Source: Acidobacteriota bacterium (GTDB lineage: Bacteria > Acidobacteriota > Terriglobia > Bryobacterales > JACQDG01). Taken from it: DNA of 6,410 nucleotides. The position numbers and the translations under genes are program-made. The notes below the pieces were generated by a model. That model was not told the DNA's origin and did no database searches. It was given only the letters and a program-made list of their open reading frames with translations. Where the stretch lies: positions 1 through 6,410 of the forward strand of contig JACQDG010000083.1 in NCBI GenBank assembly GCA_016201185.1. Reading direction: 5' to 3'. Below, piece after piece: positions 5,989-6,410 of the stretch. Numbering within the stretch: position 1 is the first letter of the stretch; every line of letters begins with the position of its first letter.

Positions 5989-6410
5989 CTACGGCCGGAT
6001 CACCGTGCCGTCCCGCTTGCGGGTCGAGCCCCAGTTGTAGTCGAATGGCGTGTCGGATGCCGGCGGGAACTTCGCCGCCAGCTTTTCGTCCACATCAATG
6101 CCCCACCCGGGGGCCTCGTTGGCCCAGAAATAGCCATCCTGGATTCGCGGGCAGCCGGGGAACACTTCCTGCGTCTCTTTCCCGAACATGGTCTGCTCCT
6201 GGATGCCGAAATTGTAGCAGGCCAAATCCAGGGCGATGTTGGCGCAATGGCCCACCGGCGAGACATCGCCCGGCCCGTGCCAGGCCGTTCGGACGTTGAA
6301 CCACTCCGCTAGCGCCGCCACTTTCCGCGCCGGCGTCAGCCCGCCAATCTGCGAGAGATGGATGCGGATGTAATCGATCAGCCGCTCCGTGATCAGCCCC
6401 ACGAATTCGT
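5989..6410 (-). CDS. C-terminal part of ManD/RspA-type D-mannonate (sugar-acid) dehydratase
   Basis: About 140 residues are visible; the frame is open through the right edge, so the N-terminal two thirds lie outside. The sequence matches the C-terminal end of the mannonate dehydratase subgroup of the enolase superfamily: YIRIHLSQIGGLTPARKVAAL, then VRTAWHGPGDVSPVGHCANIALDL, FGIQEQ, EVFPGCPRIQDGYFWANEAPGWGIDVDEKLAAKFP, and the typical ending RDGTVIRP. The His of WHGPGD is the conserved active-site residue near the end of the barrel; the metal ligands would be upstream. Family members dehydrate D-mannonate or D-gluconate to 2-keto-3-deoxy-gluconate, and some (RspA-like) are nearly inactive. Substrate and symbol cannot be fixed without the missing part. 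It converges tightly with the zipper-protein gene. Confidence 0.88.
   Translation of the reverse strand, partial: EFVGLITERLIDYIRIHLSQIGGLTPARKVAALAEWFNVRTAWHGPGDVSPVGHCANIALDLACYNFGIQEQTMFGKETQEVFPGCPRIQDGYFWANEAPGWGIDVDEKLAAKFPPASDTPFDYNWGSTRKRDGTVIRP

Overview
The window most resembles a chromosomal segment of an acidobacterium (Terriglobia/Bryobacterales type) or a close environmental relative. That assignment rests on recalled protein families: a GH-like TIM-barrel family with a 'TYxGkxYr…KLMN' motif, a 'QISPG…SRAH' cytochrome leader, and a secreted Ala/Gly-zipper protein. No marker gene proves it.

Layout. (1) Bases 1-1308, minus strand, hold the first 436 codons of a polytopic GT-C glycosyltransferase of the ArnT/PMT type, running off the left edge. 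(2) A complete tRNA-Glu(TTC) gene with encoded CCA lies at 1393-1470 (minus), preceded by a 5' leader with a strong inverted repeat. (3) A Tat-exported CapA/PGA_cap-type metallophosphatase-fold protein lies at 1722-2936 (minus). (4) Divergent from it, at 3014-3192 (plus), is a short broken gene. It encodes the membrane leader of what looks like a multihaem cytochrome, shifted out of frame by one base and ending before any haem motif. (5) A secreted DinB-family protein lies at 3312-3845 (minus). (6) A second, base-identical tRNA-Glu(TTC) lies at 3916-3993 (minus). (7) A glycoside-hydrolase-like gene at 3986-5053 (plus) has its N-terminal coding part missing exactly at the tRNA border. (8) A secreted Ala-rich/glycine-zipper protein lies at 5167-5985 (plus). 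(9) The C-terminal part of a ManD/RspA-type sugar-acid dehydratase lies at 5989-6410 (minus), running off the right edge.

The genes do not form one operon or obvious pathway. Three are envelope or secreted proteins (CapA-like, DinB-like, zipper protein), one is a membrane glycosyltransferase, and two concern carbohydrate degradation (the GH-like protein and ManD).

The most notable structure is the pair of identical 82-bp tRNA-containing direct repeats. They enclose about 2.4 kb that carries the CapA-like and DinB genes and the decayed cytochrome fragment, and the right copy abuts the truncated hydrolase. This looks like a rearrangement scar, or possibly an assembly join at a repeat. I see no integrase, transposase, CRISPR or other evidence of a new defence or mobile system.
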